Shown here: positions 9,174 through 16,084 of the stretch, piece by piece
Layout: each line of letters begins with the position of its first letter
Numbering within the stretch: position 1 is the stretch's first letter
NCBI RefSeq assembly: GCF_050483325.1
Contig: NZ_JBCMYF010000009.1
Span: forward strand, 62,001-126,000
Reading direction: 5' to 3'
Source: Bacillus_P idriensis_A
GTDB taxonomy: Bacteria; Bacillota; Bacilli; Bacillales; Bacillaceae
Length of the DNA: 64,000 nucleotides
Program-made: the position numbers and the translations under genes
Notes under the pieces: model-generated
The model's database searches: none
Told to the model about the DNA's origin: nothing
Seen by the model: only the letters and a program-made list of their open reading frames with translations

Positions 9174-9349
9174 TCAGCCTCCTGCGCATTCTTTTTTTCT
9201 TTCAGTCCCTTTGGAAAGAAGCAGAGATCTTTTATAAATAGAAACATCGATGAGGTTTTTTATTTCATTCAGCTGTTCTAAGCTTGCCTCCTGCTTAATA
9301 TAGCGGACTATTTTTTTTAATGATTTTGGATGTCGATCAAATGAATTCA
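9174..9349 (-). CDS. Small unknown protein inside the eps operon
   Basis: A 58-residue charged protein from ATG 9349, which has AAGGAG 8 nt upstream; an upstream GTG (9357-9359) overlaps that site. The central half (KKIVRYIKQEASLEQLNEIKNLI) is an amphipathic helix-turn-helix-like pair; the C-terminus is lysine-rich with one cysteine. There is no signal peptide or membrane helix. It ends just before epsC, whose ribosome binding site lies within its 3' end, so the two are probably coupled. I do not recognise the family, and B. subtilis has nothing comparable between the EAR RNA and epsC. Its real ribosome binding site and tight packing argue for a translated gene. Confidence 0.65.
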
Positions 9350-9383
9350 TACTTGGCACTCCTTTTTAGTTATTGAATATAAC

Positions 9384-9422
9384 TTTTACCTTTATATTCT
9401 TATAAAAAACATAAAGGTAAAA
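9384..9422 (-). repeat. 12-bp perfect inverted repeat downstream of the EAR RNA
   Basis: TTTTACCTTTAT (9384-9395) and ATAAAGGTAAAA (9411-9422) are perfect inverted arms around a 15-nt AT-rich centre. It lies in the leader between the EAR element and the small gene before epsC. As RNA it forms an A/U-rich hairpin without a clean trailing U-run, so it is not a standard terminator. It could be a pause or weak termination site, a protein operator, or an RNA-processing site. Confidence 0.6.
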
Positions 9423-9427
9423 TTTAT

Positions 9428-9565
9428 ATTAATCGGGGCATTTAACCCCTCCTCACACCACACCACTGACGACTCGCGTCTAAGGCTTTGAGGCCCACAG
9501 CATGGTCGAGTGCCTCCATTGATAGTGGATAGGAGACATCACCAGATATTCTTAATCAAGAACAA
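9428..9565 (-). ncRNA. EAR element (eps-associated RNA), antitermination leader
   Basis: The 230-nt gap between epsB and the next gene contains a GC-rich, highly structured segment unlike the AT-rich surroundings. Transcribed leftwards, it includes GGTGATGTCTCC, ATGGAGGCACTCGACC and GGGGTTAAATGCCCC. In B. subtilis and relatives the EAR RNA sits exactly here, between epsB and epsC, and promotes processive antitermination through the long eps operon. The assignment rests on this conserved position plus the structured sequence. I could not fold it or search a covariance model, so the ends are approximate. Confidence 0.75.
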
Positions 9566-9579
9566 ATCGAGCAATTTTT

Positions 9580-10248
9580 TTATTTATATTCATTAAGCAC
9601 AATGCCAAGCAGCGAGGCTTTTGCAGCTGACAGAATTTTGTTTGCCTCAAACGCTTCTTCTTTATCTGTCTTGCCGTTATTAACGACCAGCACAACTCCA
9701 TCACATTCATTTGCAAGGATTTTCGTATCAACTACGTCAAGAACGGGCGGACAGTCAAACAAGATCAAATCGTATTGATCAAGGAGTTTGGCCATTAAAT
9801 CTTTCATTGCTTGAGATGCTATGATCTCTGAAGGATTATGCGGAATCGATCCGCTTGTTAATATAGCCAGCCTGCCAATTTCTGTTTGATGAATCGCTTC
9901 ACTTAATACGGCATTTCCAATTAAAACATTTGTAAGACCAACATTATTTTCAAGCTTAAAGGCGTTATGTATAGTAGGTTTTCTTAGATCACCGTCAATC
10001 AGCAGGACTTTTTCACCTTGCAGGGCAAAGGATACGGCAAGATTAGTGACGGTGGTAGACTTCCCTTCCCCATATCCTGGAGAGGTAATGAGAAGTGTGC
10101 GATACTTTTGATCAATAGATGCAAATTGCAGATTTGTAAGAATCGTGCGGTACTGATCTGAGATCATGCTGTTTGGATTAAAATAAGCGATTAAGCTTTT
10201 TTTTCTCGTTGGAACAGTGTTAAATGGATTTTGAACCAAAGGTTTCAC
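9580..10248 (-). CDS. epsB: EpsB-like BY-kinase (CpsD/CapB tyrosine kinase)
   Basis: A 222-residue cytoplasmic ATPase domain of the bacterial tyrosine kinase family. It shows Walker A (SPGYGEGKSTT, about 56-66), Walker A' (LLIDGDLRKPT) and Walker B (LILFDCPPVLDV). As in Firmicutes, it is separate from its membrane activator, EpsA. It lacks the usual C-terminal tyrosine cluster; only one tyrosine lies in the last few residues (NEYK). It should phosphorylate itself or eps enzymes to control polymerisation. The start overlaps the end of epsA by 29 nt. Confidence 0.9.
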   Translation of the reverse strand: MKPLVQNPFNTVPTRKKSLIAYFNPNSMISDQYRTILTNLQFASIDQKYRTLLITSPGYGEGKSTTVTNLAVSFALQGEKVLLIDGDLRKPTIHNAFKLENNVGLTNVLIGNAVLSEAIHQTEIGRLAILTSGSIPHNPSEIIASQAMKDLMAKLLDQYDLILFDCPPVLDVVDTKILANECDGVVLVVNNGKTDKEEAFEANKILSAAKASLLGIVLNEYK

Positions 10249-10960
10249 TCCTTAAAGTCTGTTTCTTTTTTACATTTCCTTTTGTTGTATTCCGCTTCGA
10301 CATCTTTGAAACAGATCCCAGAATCGGTGCATCAAAAATATCTTCCACTTCTCTCTTAGTGCGGATACTGTCATCAAGTGAATCCAGCAGGAAGACAAGG
10401 CCGACGCCTATGATGATTCCTGCGATCACTCCCATCAAAATGTATCTGGAATGATTTTCATTAATAGGGTAAAAGTTTGGCTTGGCTTTAGCTAATATCT
10501 CCATGCCGTCAATGACAATAAATCCAGGAATTTCATCTCTGAAAATTTCAGCGGTTGTATTAGCGATTTCAGCTGCCAGTACTGGATCTGAGTCTATCAC
10601 TGAAATATTAATAACTTGAGAGCTTCCTATTGTCTCAGCGTTAATCTGGCCGCTGAGAGCTTCCCCTGAACGGTTCAATTTCAGTTTTGCAGCCACTTTT
10701 TCAAGTACAGCTGGATCCTTAATGATTACGTTCAGTGTGTTGATTGTTTCAGCTGTCGTATTGATTGTGATGCGTGTAGAGGTCGCGTATAAAGGGTTTG
10801 TATAAAAGTAGCTGTAAAATCCAGCTAAAAAAGTTGTAAACAGCGTAATCACTGCAATTATCCAAAATCGCCTTTTAATAACTGTGAAAATTTCTTTAAG
10901 ATCGATTTCCTTTTCTTTTCCGGAAATCAGAGGTTCATCGTGAAAATTAGGATTTTTCAT
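10220..10960 (-). CDS. epsA: EpsA-like chain-length regulator / kinase activator (Wzz family)
   Basis: A 246-residue protein from ATG 10960 (AGGTGG 5 nt upstream; a GTG at 10969 is too close to that site). It has the Wzz/YveK layout: a short cytoplasmic N-terminus, helix 1 (about 30-52), an extracellular coiled domain, helix 2 (about 175-195, with GVIAGIIIGVGLVFLLD), and a basic C-terminal tail that would contact EpsB. It is the first gene of the operon. The leader carries a second SinR-type palindrome about 20 nt upstream of the start. Confidence 0.9.
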   Translation of the reverse strand: MKNPNFHDEPLISGKEKEIDLKEIFTVIKRRFWIIAVITLFTTFLAGFYSYFYTNPLYATSTRITINTTAETINTLNVIIKDPAVLEKVAAKLKLNRSGEALSGQINAETIGSSQVINISVIDSDPVLAAEIANTTAEIFRDEIPGFIVIDGMEILAKAKPNFYPINENHSRYILMGVIAGIIIGVGLVFLLDSLDDSIRTKREVEDIFDAPILGSVSKMSKRNTTKGNVKKKQTLRSETFGSKSI

Positions 10961-10981
10961 GGGTTCCACCTTTCAAGGGAA

Positions 10982-10997
10982 GTTCTTCATAAAGAAC
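10982..10997 (-). promoter_or_regulatory. SinR-type operator in the eps leader
   Basis: GTTCTTCATAAAGAAC is a near-perfect 16-bp palindrome (one mismatched pair) of two SinR half sites (consensus GTTCTYT). It lies about 40 nt downstream of the predicted transcription start and 22 nt before the epsA start codon, where bound repressor could block elongation or cooperate with the upstream site. Confidence 0.75.
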
Positions 10998-11042
10998 ATT
11001 TAAACTAAAAAAAGAGAGAGTTGATTCCCTAATATGTTTTTA

Positions 11043-11071
11043 ATTTTAGTTCTTTATAAAGAACGTGTCAA
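11043..11071 (-). promoter_or_regulatory. eps promoter with a SinR-type palindrome filling the spacer
   Basis: On the minus strand TTGACA (11071-11066) and TAAAAT (11048-11043) are separated by exactly 17 nt. The spacer contains the perfect 16-bp palindrome GTTCTTTATAAAGAAC (11049-11064). SinR recognises GTTCTYT half sites, often in inverted pairs, and represses eps in B. subtilis. Binding here would exclude RNA polymerase outright. Further single half sites lie at 11176-11182 and 11240-11246. Confidence 0.85.
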
Positions 11072-11303
11072 GCAGATAGTTCCATATTATTATGAATTTC
11101 TTTAAAATATTCTATAAATCTATATTTTCATTTCTGCTATTAAGGACAATTCTCTTGTTTTCAGAAAATCAAGCTGTTCTTAATGTATGATATTTTACCT
11201 AATTATAAAAACTGTCAAAATTCTTTGTTTTTTCGTTAAAAAGAACAAAAATCTCTTAATTACTTCCGAATACTCGTTTAATCGTACAATTTTGATATTT
11301 TAT

Positions 11304-11327
11304 AAAGAACAATATGTTCCTTATAAT
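11304..11327 (+). promoter_or_regulatory. Promoter of the SinR/SlrR-like gene with overlapping operator
   Basis: TATAAT (11322-11327) lies about 50 nt before the regulator's ATG. Directly upstream, AAAGAAC (11304-11310) and GTTCCTT (11316-11322) form an imperfect inverted SinR-type site overlapping the spacer and the -10 box. The -35 is weak (TTTATA at 17-nt spacing). This suggests the regulator is repressed by itself or by a SinR paralogue. Confidence 0.65.
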
Positions 11328-11378
11328 GAAAGAGAAAGTTACTATTTTATCAGAATTGGCTGATTAAGGAGATACGAA

Positions 11379-11759
11379 ATGGTTGGTGATCGCTTAAGGG
11401 AGTTAAGACAGGAAAAGGGCTATTCAATTAGCGAGCTTGCTGATTTAGCTGGAGTGTCAAAATCTTATTTAAGTTATATCGAACGCAATATTCAAAAAAA
11501 TCCATCTTTGCAGTTTCTGCAGAAAATTTCAATGACTCTTGAAGTTGATTTAGAGTATCTAGTAGGTTATGACAAGGAGTATGCTAATGATAACATTGAT
11601 ATGGAATGGCGGGAATTATTGAATAAAGCAATAGAAGATGGACTTAGTAAAGAAGAATTTAAAGATTTTCAGGAATATGCGAAATACAATAAGTGGAAAC
11701 ACGGCAGAAAACAAATCTCTGAATTTATCATTGATGATAAGACACCTGGTTCTAAGTGA
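11379..11759 (+). CDS. SinR/SlrR-family biofilm repressor
   Basis: A 126-residue regulator with an N-terminal XRE helix-turn-helix (residues 5-62; LRQEKGYSISELADLAGVSK and YLSYIERN closely follow SinR) and a C-terminal SinI/SinR-type dimerisation segment beginning DMEWRELLNKAIEDGLSKEEF (74 onward). It is transcribed divergently from epsA, the position slrR occupies in B. subtilis. Its single dimerisation segment and length (SinR 111, SlrR 152 residues) are closer to SinR. No sinI-like antirepressor lies beside it. GGAG is 7 nt before the ATG. It very likely represses the eps promoter through the GTTCTTT palindromes between the two genes. Whether it is the SinR or the SlrR orthologue is unresolved. 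Confidence 0.88.
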   Translation: MVGDRLRELRQEKGYSISELADLAGVSKSYLSYIERNIQKNPSLQFLQKISMTLEVDLEYLVGYDKEYANDNIDMEWRELLNKAIEDGLSKEEFKDFQEYAKYNKWKHGRKQISEFIIDDKTPGSK

Positions 11760-11788
11760 AAACGTGTTTTCATGTACAATAAAGAAGA

Positions 11789-11811
11789 CCTCTCATCCTT
11801 GGGATAAGAGG
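11789..11811 (+). terminator. Hairpin between the convergent regulator and MaoC-like gene
   Basis: CCTCTCATCC and GGATAAGAGG form a 10-bp stem with one mismatch and a 3-nt loop, followed by CTTATTTATTAT. It sits between two converging genes and may end transcription of the regulator. Confidence 0.55.
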
Positions 11812-11819
11812 CTTATTTA

Positions 11820-12218
11820 TTATACCTTTCTAAACACAACATCCCCTTTAACAACCTCTCCCCCGTCCTGATTCACAGCCCTTACATGGAACTTTGCAGA
11901 TTTGTCATTCATCGCATAAAGATCTGCCTGCAGTGTAATCACATCGCCAAGGAAGACCATTCCCTTAAAACGGATGGAATAGTCTTCTATATAGCCCTCT
12001 TCATAGAATGGGGAGAAGAGTTTTGACAGGCTGCCCATCGTCCACATCCCATGTGCGATGATGCCCGGAAGGCCTGCTTTTTCTGCTTCTTCATCGATGG
12101 TGTGAATCGGATTATAGTCGCCTGAAGCTCCTGAGTACTTGATGAGGTCGAGCCTTGAGACAGACGGAAGTGTGAAATCCATTAAGTGCTCGCCAAGCTG
12201 AATGTCAGCGATTTTCAT
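11820..12218 (-). CDS. MaoC-like hydratase/dehydratase
   Basis: A 132-residue hotdog-fold protein. The hydratase-2 motif YSGASGDYNPIH (28-39) carries the expected catalytic Asp34 and His39, and HGMWTMG follows. Such proteins hydrate 2-enoyl-CoA or dehydrate 3-hydroxyacyl-CoA/ACP substrates. Its start overlaps the end of the next hotdog gene by 4 nt. Family members often work as a pair of half-size subunits, which fits this arrangement. The substrate is unknown; the acyl-CoA dehydrogenase upstream suggests a beta-oxidation-like branch. Confidence 0.85.
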   Translation of the reverse strand: MKIADIQLGEHLMDFTLPSVSRLDLIKYSGASGDYNPIHTIDEEAEKAGLPGIIAHGMWTMGSLSKLFSPFYEEGYIEDYSIRFKGMVFLGDVITLQADLYAMNDKSAKFHVRAVNQDGGEVVKGDVVFRKV

Positions 12219-12664
12219 ACACTCATCACCTTTCTGACTGCTTCCGTAATAATCACGACTTGTTTCATTGTGAATAGGAGTTCTCCGTCTTTTGTTTCTC
12301 CCGTTCTCTCAATCGTCAGCATGCCCATGTTTCCCCCGCTCCCTGTTCTCTCCCTATAGTTCACAAGTTTGGAAGAGCAATAGACAGTATCCCCAACTAA
12401 CAGAGGTTTTTCATAGTGAAAAGACTGTTCACCATGAATCAGGCCTTTGGACGGGAGATTCAGTCCCTCAATTGTGCCGTAGTCTAAAATAACGGGAAAT
12501 GTTGGCGGTGCCAGATTCCGCTCGTATCTTGAAAGTAACCCTGCCTGTTCGTCGATAAAAAGAGGATTTGGATCTCCTATGGCTTCAGCAAATCTCCTGA
12601 CTGCTCCAAGTTCAATGGAATTTTTCACCCTTTCGGAAGCGCTTCTAATTAAGTGTTTAAACAT
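12215..12664 (-). CDS. FAS1-like dehydratase domain protein (MaoC N-terminal type)
   Basis: A 149-residue protein from ATG 12664, chosen because AGGAGG lies 6-8 nt upstream; the longer frame to 12706 runs back into the acyl-CoA dehydrogenase. VRRFAEAIGDPNPLFID near the start resembles the hydratase-2 motif but lacks the catalytic Asp-His arrangement. The rest fits the hotdog fold of the FAS1-like dehydratase N-terminal domain. It probably forms a heterodimer with the catalytic MaoC-like partner encoded directly after it. Confidence 0.78.
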   Translation of the reverse strand: MFKHLIRSASERVKNSIELGAVRRFAEAIGDPNPLFIDEQAGLLSRYERNLAPPTFPVILDYGTIEGLNLPSKGLIHGEQSFHYEKPLLVGDTVYCSSKLVNYRERTGSGGNMGMLTIERTGETKDGELLFTMKQVVIITEAVRKVMSV

Positions 12665-12680
12665 GAATCCCTCCTCCTTT

Positions 12681-13856
12681 TTAGATGAATTGACCGATTT
12701 TGACATTTCCTTTTAATAGATTGCGGGAAAGGATTAAGCGCTGAATTTCATCTGTTCCGTCATAAATTCTCCAGAGGCGGGCCTCGCGATACCAGCGTTC
12801 AATCGGGAGTTCTCTTGTATAGCCCATACCGCCGTGGATTTGTAGCACGCGGTCGACAACACGGTTCCCCATATTAGAGCCGTATAATTTTGCCATCGAT
12901 GCCAAGTGACGGTTGTCTTCGCCTTGATCAAGCGTGAACGCAGCATTCAGAACGAGCCATTTAGCAGCTTCAATTTCGGTTGCTGAGTCTGCAATTTGCC
13001 ATTGAATGGCTTGACGGTCTGCAATAGGTCTTCCGAATGTCTCCCGTTCTTTTGAGTAATCGATGGCCATCTGCAGCAGGCGTTCTGCAGCTCCGACAGC
13101 GGTTGCTCCTACAATCCATCTGGCAAAGCCAATCCATTCAAGGCCAAGTTTATAGCCCCCGTGCAATTCGCCGAGTATGTTTTCTTCAGGCACGCGGACA
13201 CCATCGAAAAATAAGCTTGCCGGTCCCCATTCGCCCATTGTATGAATATACTCCGAAGTCCAGCCCATATCGCGGTCAACGATGAAACATGTGACGCCGT
13301 CGCGGCCTGTTGCCCGGTGTTTTTCTTTATCTGTTATCGCAATAACCATAACGAAATCGGCTTCGTTACCGCCGGTAATAAATGTTTTTTCACCGTTTAG
13401 CACCCATTCATTTCCGTCTTTTACGGCTGTCATCTGGATGTTTCTTGTATCAGATCCTGCTGCCGGTTCAGTCATCGCAAAACACGATTTTTTGTCGCCG
13501 TTAATTGTTGGAATTAAATACTTTTCTTTTTGGTCTTCATTCGCATAATAGAGAATGTTGTCTGCAGATCCCCCAAAGCGGAACGGAACGAACGTTTTAG
13601 AGACCTCCATCTGTACGATGGCAAGCATCATCTGGCCAATATCAGCACCGCCGTATTCCTCCGGCGTATTAATGCCCCAGAAGCCGGACTGCTTTGCCTT
13701 TTGCTGAAGCTCGTGCATTTTTTCTTTTGATAAACTTGGCTTTCCTTCTAATTCATTTCTTAGAACAGTATTTTCAAGAGGCATTAATTCATTTTCAACA
13801 AATTTACGAATTGTTTTTTGAACCATTCTCTGCTCATCAGTTAATCGCAAATGCAT
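12681..13856 (-). CDS. Acyl-CoA dehydrogenase
   Basis: A flavoprotein of 391 residues from ATG 13856 (GGATGGAG 8 nt upstream; GTG 13865 overlaps the site). FAMTEPAAGSDTR and NGEKTFITGG are the FAD/acyl-CoA signatures, and IHGGMGYTRELPIERWYREA precedes the C-terminal helix. The usual catalytic-base element IYEGT reads IYDGTDEIQ, so an Asp (about residue 366) occupies the Glu position, as in the ACAD10/11-like subgroup. It should oxidise an acyl-CoA to the 2-enoyl-CoA, passing electrons to ETF. It lies 16 nt upstream of the two hotdog genes. A TetR-type operator lies just upstream. Confidence 0.9.
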   Translation of the reverse strand: MHLRLTDEQRMVQKTIRKFVENELMPLENTVLRNELEGKPSLSKEKMHELQQKAKQSGFWGINTPEEYGGADIGQMMLAIVQMEVSKTFVPFRFGGSADNILYYANEDQKEKYLIPTINGDKKSCFAMTEPAAGSDTRNIQMTAVKDGNEWVLNGEKTFITGGNEADFVMVIAITDKEKHRATGRDGVTCFIVDRDMGWTSEYIHTMGEWGPASLFFDGVRVPEENILGELHGGYKLGLEWIGFARWIVGATAVGAAERLLQMAIDYSKERETFGRPIADRQAIQWQIADSATEIEAAKWLVLNAAFTLDQGEDNRHLASMAKLYGSNMGNRVVDRVLQIHGGMGYTRELPIERWYREARLWRIYDGTDEIQRLILSRNLLKGNVKIGQFI

Positions 13857-13879
13857 AACATTCACTCCATCCTATTAAA

Positions 13880-13901
13880 ATACTAACCAGTCGGTATGTT
13901 A
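13880..13901 (-). promoter_or_regulatory. TetR-type operator upstream of the acyl-CoA dehydrogenase operon
   Basis: On the minus strand ACATACCGACTGGTTAGTAT is an imperfect palindrome of the ATACC-(N)-GGT-GTAT type bound by many TetR repressors of acyl-CoA metabolism. It starts about 24 nt before the start codon. No TetR gene is adjacent, so the regulator would act from elsewhere. Confidence 0.6.
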
Positions 13902-13949
13902 CTAGTGTATTTTGAAATTTCAGAAAAAACAAGCTTTAATTTTGAAAAA

Positions 13950-14348
13950 TCACATGTTTTTATAGATGTGTTTTTGCAATTTCATTCTAATGTCATCGGG
14001 GATAGGTTCTGATTTTTTTAAAGGTACATTGTAATTCACGTAAATGACGGTCCCTTTTGCACATAATTCTCCGTCCTGATGAATTTCTTCGTAAAGCTCC
14101 AGACTTGAATTTCCGATTTTTTTCACCCAGGAATACACTTCCACATTTTTGCCGTAATAAATTTGACTGAGAAAATCGACATTCATGTTTAAAATAATCA
14201 TTTTCCAGTCTTTAAAAGACCGGTCGGGATTAAATAAAGCAAACAGCTGATTTCTTCCTGCTTCAAACCAGACTGGAATTGTAGTGTTGTTGATATGACC
14301 TACGCCATCTGTTTCAGAAACACGCGGTTCAATCGTTGTATGGAACAT
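13950..14348 (-). CDS. Acyl-CoA thioesterase (4HBT/YbgC-like)
   Basis: A 132-residue single-domain hotdog thioesterase. The N-terminal VSETDGVGHINN contains the catalytic Asp of the 4-hydroxybenzoyl-CoA thioesterase family, followed by the long central helix (TTIPVWFEAGRNQLF). It should hydrolyse short or medium acyl-CoA in the cytoplasm. The ATG has GGAG upstream and overlaps the end of the alcohol dehydrogenase gene by 20 nt, so they are co-transcribed and probably coupled. Confidence 0.85.
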   Translation of the reverse strand: MFHTTIEPRVSETDGVGHINNTTIPVWFEAGRNQLFALFNPDRSFKDWKMIILNMNVDFLSQIYYGKNVEVYSWVKKIGNSSLELYEEIHQDGELCAKGTVIYVNYNVPLKKSEPIPDDIRMKLQKHIYKNM

Positions 14349-15531
14349 GATTCAACACTCCTTCTGCCTTTAACGCTCCATGTAAGGCTGCATAGTAGAC
14401 TTGTTTGACATCTTGGAGCTGAAATGACTTTGGACTTCTAGCCAGCAGCCGAGTTTGCTTGATGCCGCCTGCAGCTAATTTTTCAAGATCATCTTCAGTA
14501 ATGCCATAAGCTTGGAGGTTGTTAGGCAGACCGACATCTTCCATCAGATTTCTAATTTCCAAAACGACTGACTGAGCAATCTCACGGTCACTATTCCCGT
14601 TTCTTTGAATACCGAGCGCTGAAGCAAGAATCGTCATTTTATGTAAGCAGGACGGCCAAATATAGTCAAGGACATATGGCAGCAGAACAGCGTTTGACTC
14701 ACCATGCGAAATTTTAAACAACCCTCCGAGCGGATAAGCCAAAGCATGTACCCCGGCTACTCCTGCATTAAAGAAGCTCAGTCCGGCTAGCATACTTCCC
14801 CATGACATGCTCCTGCGCGCTTCGCGGTCTCCGCCCTGCCAGACTGCTGTGCGGATACTTGAGGCAATTTTCTCAACTGCTTCTAAAGCAAGAGTGTCAG
14901 TGAGTACCGTAGCATTAATCGATAAATAAGATTCAATGGCATGTGTGAGTGCATCAATCCCGCTCGCAGCTGTTACTCTAGGCGGGAGAGAATAGGTTAA
15001 CTCGGGATCTATGATGACAGCATCTGCAAGCAAATAATCATGAGTGATGACATCTTTTGTTTCTTCCAATGAAAAGACGGCGATATCTGTCATTTCTGCA
15101 CCGGTGCCTGAAGTAGTCGGTATCATGATTTTAGGAAGCCCCTGCTCTGTCAGTTTTTTTGATCCGGATAAATTTAAATAATCCTCAACTGACCCCTCAT
15201 TTTTTGCAAGAACCGCTGCTGCTTTTGCAATATCCAGACAGCTGCCTCCGCCGATTCCTATGACAAGATCAGCTCCTGATTTCCTTAGAGCATTAACTGC
15301 ACCATCACCAATAGAAACTTGAGGTTCAGGATGAATATCTGTATAGCGTTCAACTTGAATTCGATTTTCGTCAAGCGTTTGTTCAATTGAAGAAAGAACA
15401 CCGAGCTTGATTAAAATCGGATCGGCAAAAAGAAAGATTTTAGCAGCTTGATATTCTTTTATAAGATGAAGCAAGTTTTGCACAGAACCTTCACCCGTAA
15501 CGATTTTTTTAGGCGATCTGAAAGTTTTCAC
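14329..15531 (-). CDS. Iron-type (group III) alcohol dehydrogenase
   Basis: A 400-residue protein of the Fe-ADH family. It has the NAD(P)-binding GIGGGSCLDIAKA (about 93-105), PTTSGTGAE, and the metal-site helices with ASGIDALTHAIESYL and SHGESNAVLLP, giving the Asp and His ligands. It probably interconverts an alcohol and aldehyde; the substrate is not readable. GTG start with GGAGG 7 nt upstream. It overlaps the GNAT gene upstream by 4 nt and the thioesterase downstream by 20 nt, giving a three-gene operon. It resembles the alcohol dehydrogenase gene at 19854 in length and motifs. Confidence 0.88.
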   Translation of the reverse strand: MKTFRSPKKIVTGEGSVQNLLHLIKEYQAAKIFLFADPILIKLGVLSSIEQTLDENRIQVERYTDIHPEPQVSIGDGAVNALRKSGADLVIGIGGGSCLDIAKAAAVLAKNEGSVEDYLNLSGSKKLTEQGLPKIMIPTTSGTGAEMTDIAVFSLEETKDVITHDYLLADAVIIDPELTYSLPPRVTAASGIDALTHAIESYLSINATVLTDTLALEAVEKIASSIRTAVWQGGDREARRSMSWGSMLAGLSFFNAGVAGVHALAYPLGGLFKISHGESNAVLLPYVLDYIWPSCLHKMTILASALGIQRNGNSDREIAQSVVLEIRNLMEDVGLPNNLQAYGITEDDLEKLAAGGIKQTRLLARSPKSFQLQDVKQVYYAALHGALKAEGVLNHVPYND

Positions 15532-16019
15532 AGCGCTTCCTCCCTTTTATCAGAACAAAAAGTTTGAATGACACGGCCATTTTCCACTCGTTCAGAATAA
15601 TTCCCAGAAGTATAATCTTTAATGACCTTTCTCCAAAAGCTTTGTGCAGGTTTATTCTTTTCAAGCTGTACGACTTCCCACTTTCCGCTATGCAGCCCGA
15701 AAAGACGGTGGGCAATTTGTTTGCCGAGTCCCGACCGGCGGAATTTTTTCATAATGAAAAATTCAGCTATCGAAAAATATCCTTCAGAAGCATCGTACCT
15801 TATTAGGGCAAAACCGGCATTCTCTTCCTTTACTTTGATCAGATAAGGAAACCGCCCTTCTTCGTTCCAGTAGTTTTCGAAGTAAGGATAATCGTTGAAT
15901 CTTCCTTGAGCATTGACACCAGCACCGTTGTATTCTGTGAAATCGTAAAAGTAATATTGCAGCAAATTTTCAATAATGTCCCTATCATAATTTCTTGCGG
16001 GCTTTAAACTGCAGTCCAT
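15528..16019 (-). CDS. GNAT family N-acetyltransferase
   Basis: A 163-residue acetyltransferase from ATG 16019 (AGGGTG at suitable spacing; the earlier ATG has no site). The acetyl-CoA loop reads KKFRRSGLGKQIAHRLF, matching the R/Q-x-x-G-x-G/A pattern, followed by the typical beta5 strand and QSFWRKVI helix. Substrate unknown. Its end overlaps the start of the alcohol dehydrogenase by 4 nt. Confidence 0.8.
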   Translation of the reverse strand: MDCSLKPARNYDRDIIENLLQYYFYDFTEYNGAGVNAQGRFNDYPYFENYWNEEGRFPYLIKVKEENAGFALIRYDASEGYFSIAEFFIMKKFRRSGLGKQIAHRLFGLHSGKWEVVQLEKNKPAQSFWRKVIKDYTSGNYSERVENGRVIQTFCSDKREEAL

Positions 16020-16084
16020 TCTTTTCACCCTTTTCATTTGTTTTAAAGGGTACTAATTCGAGAAAAAAATTCATGTTCCTTCTT

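Noticed and set aside
13950..16019. Reading the thioesterase, alcohol dehydrogenase and GNAT genes as a resistance cassette
   Set aside because: The GNAT substrate is unknown and the other genes are ordinary acyl-CoA and alcohol metabolism; no mobile-element signs.
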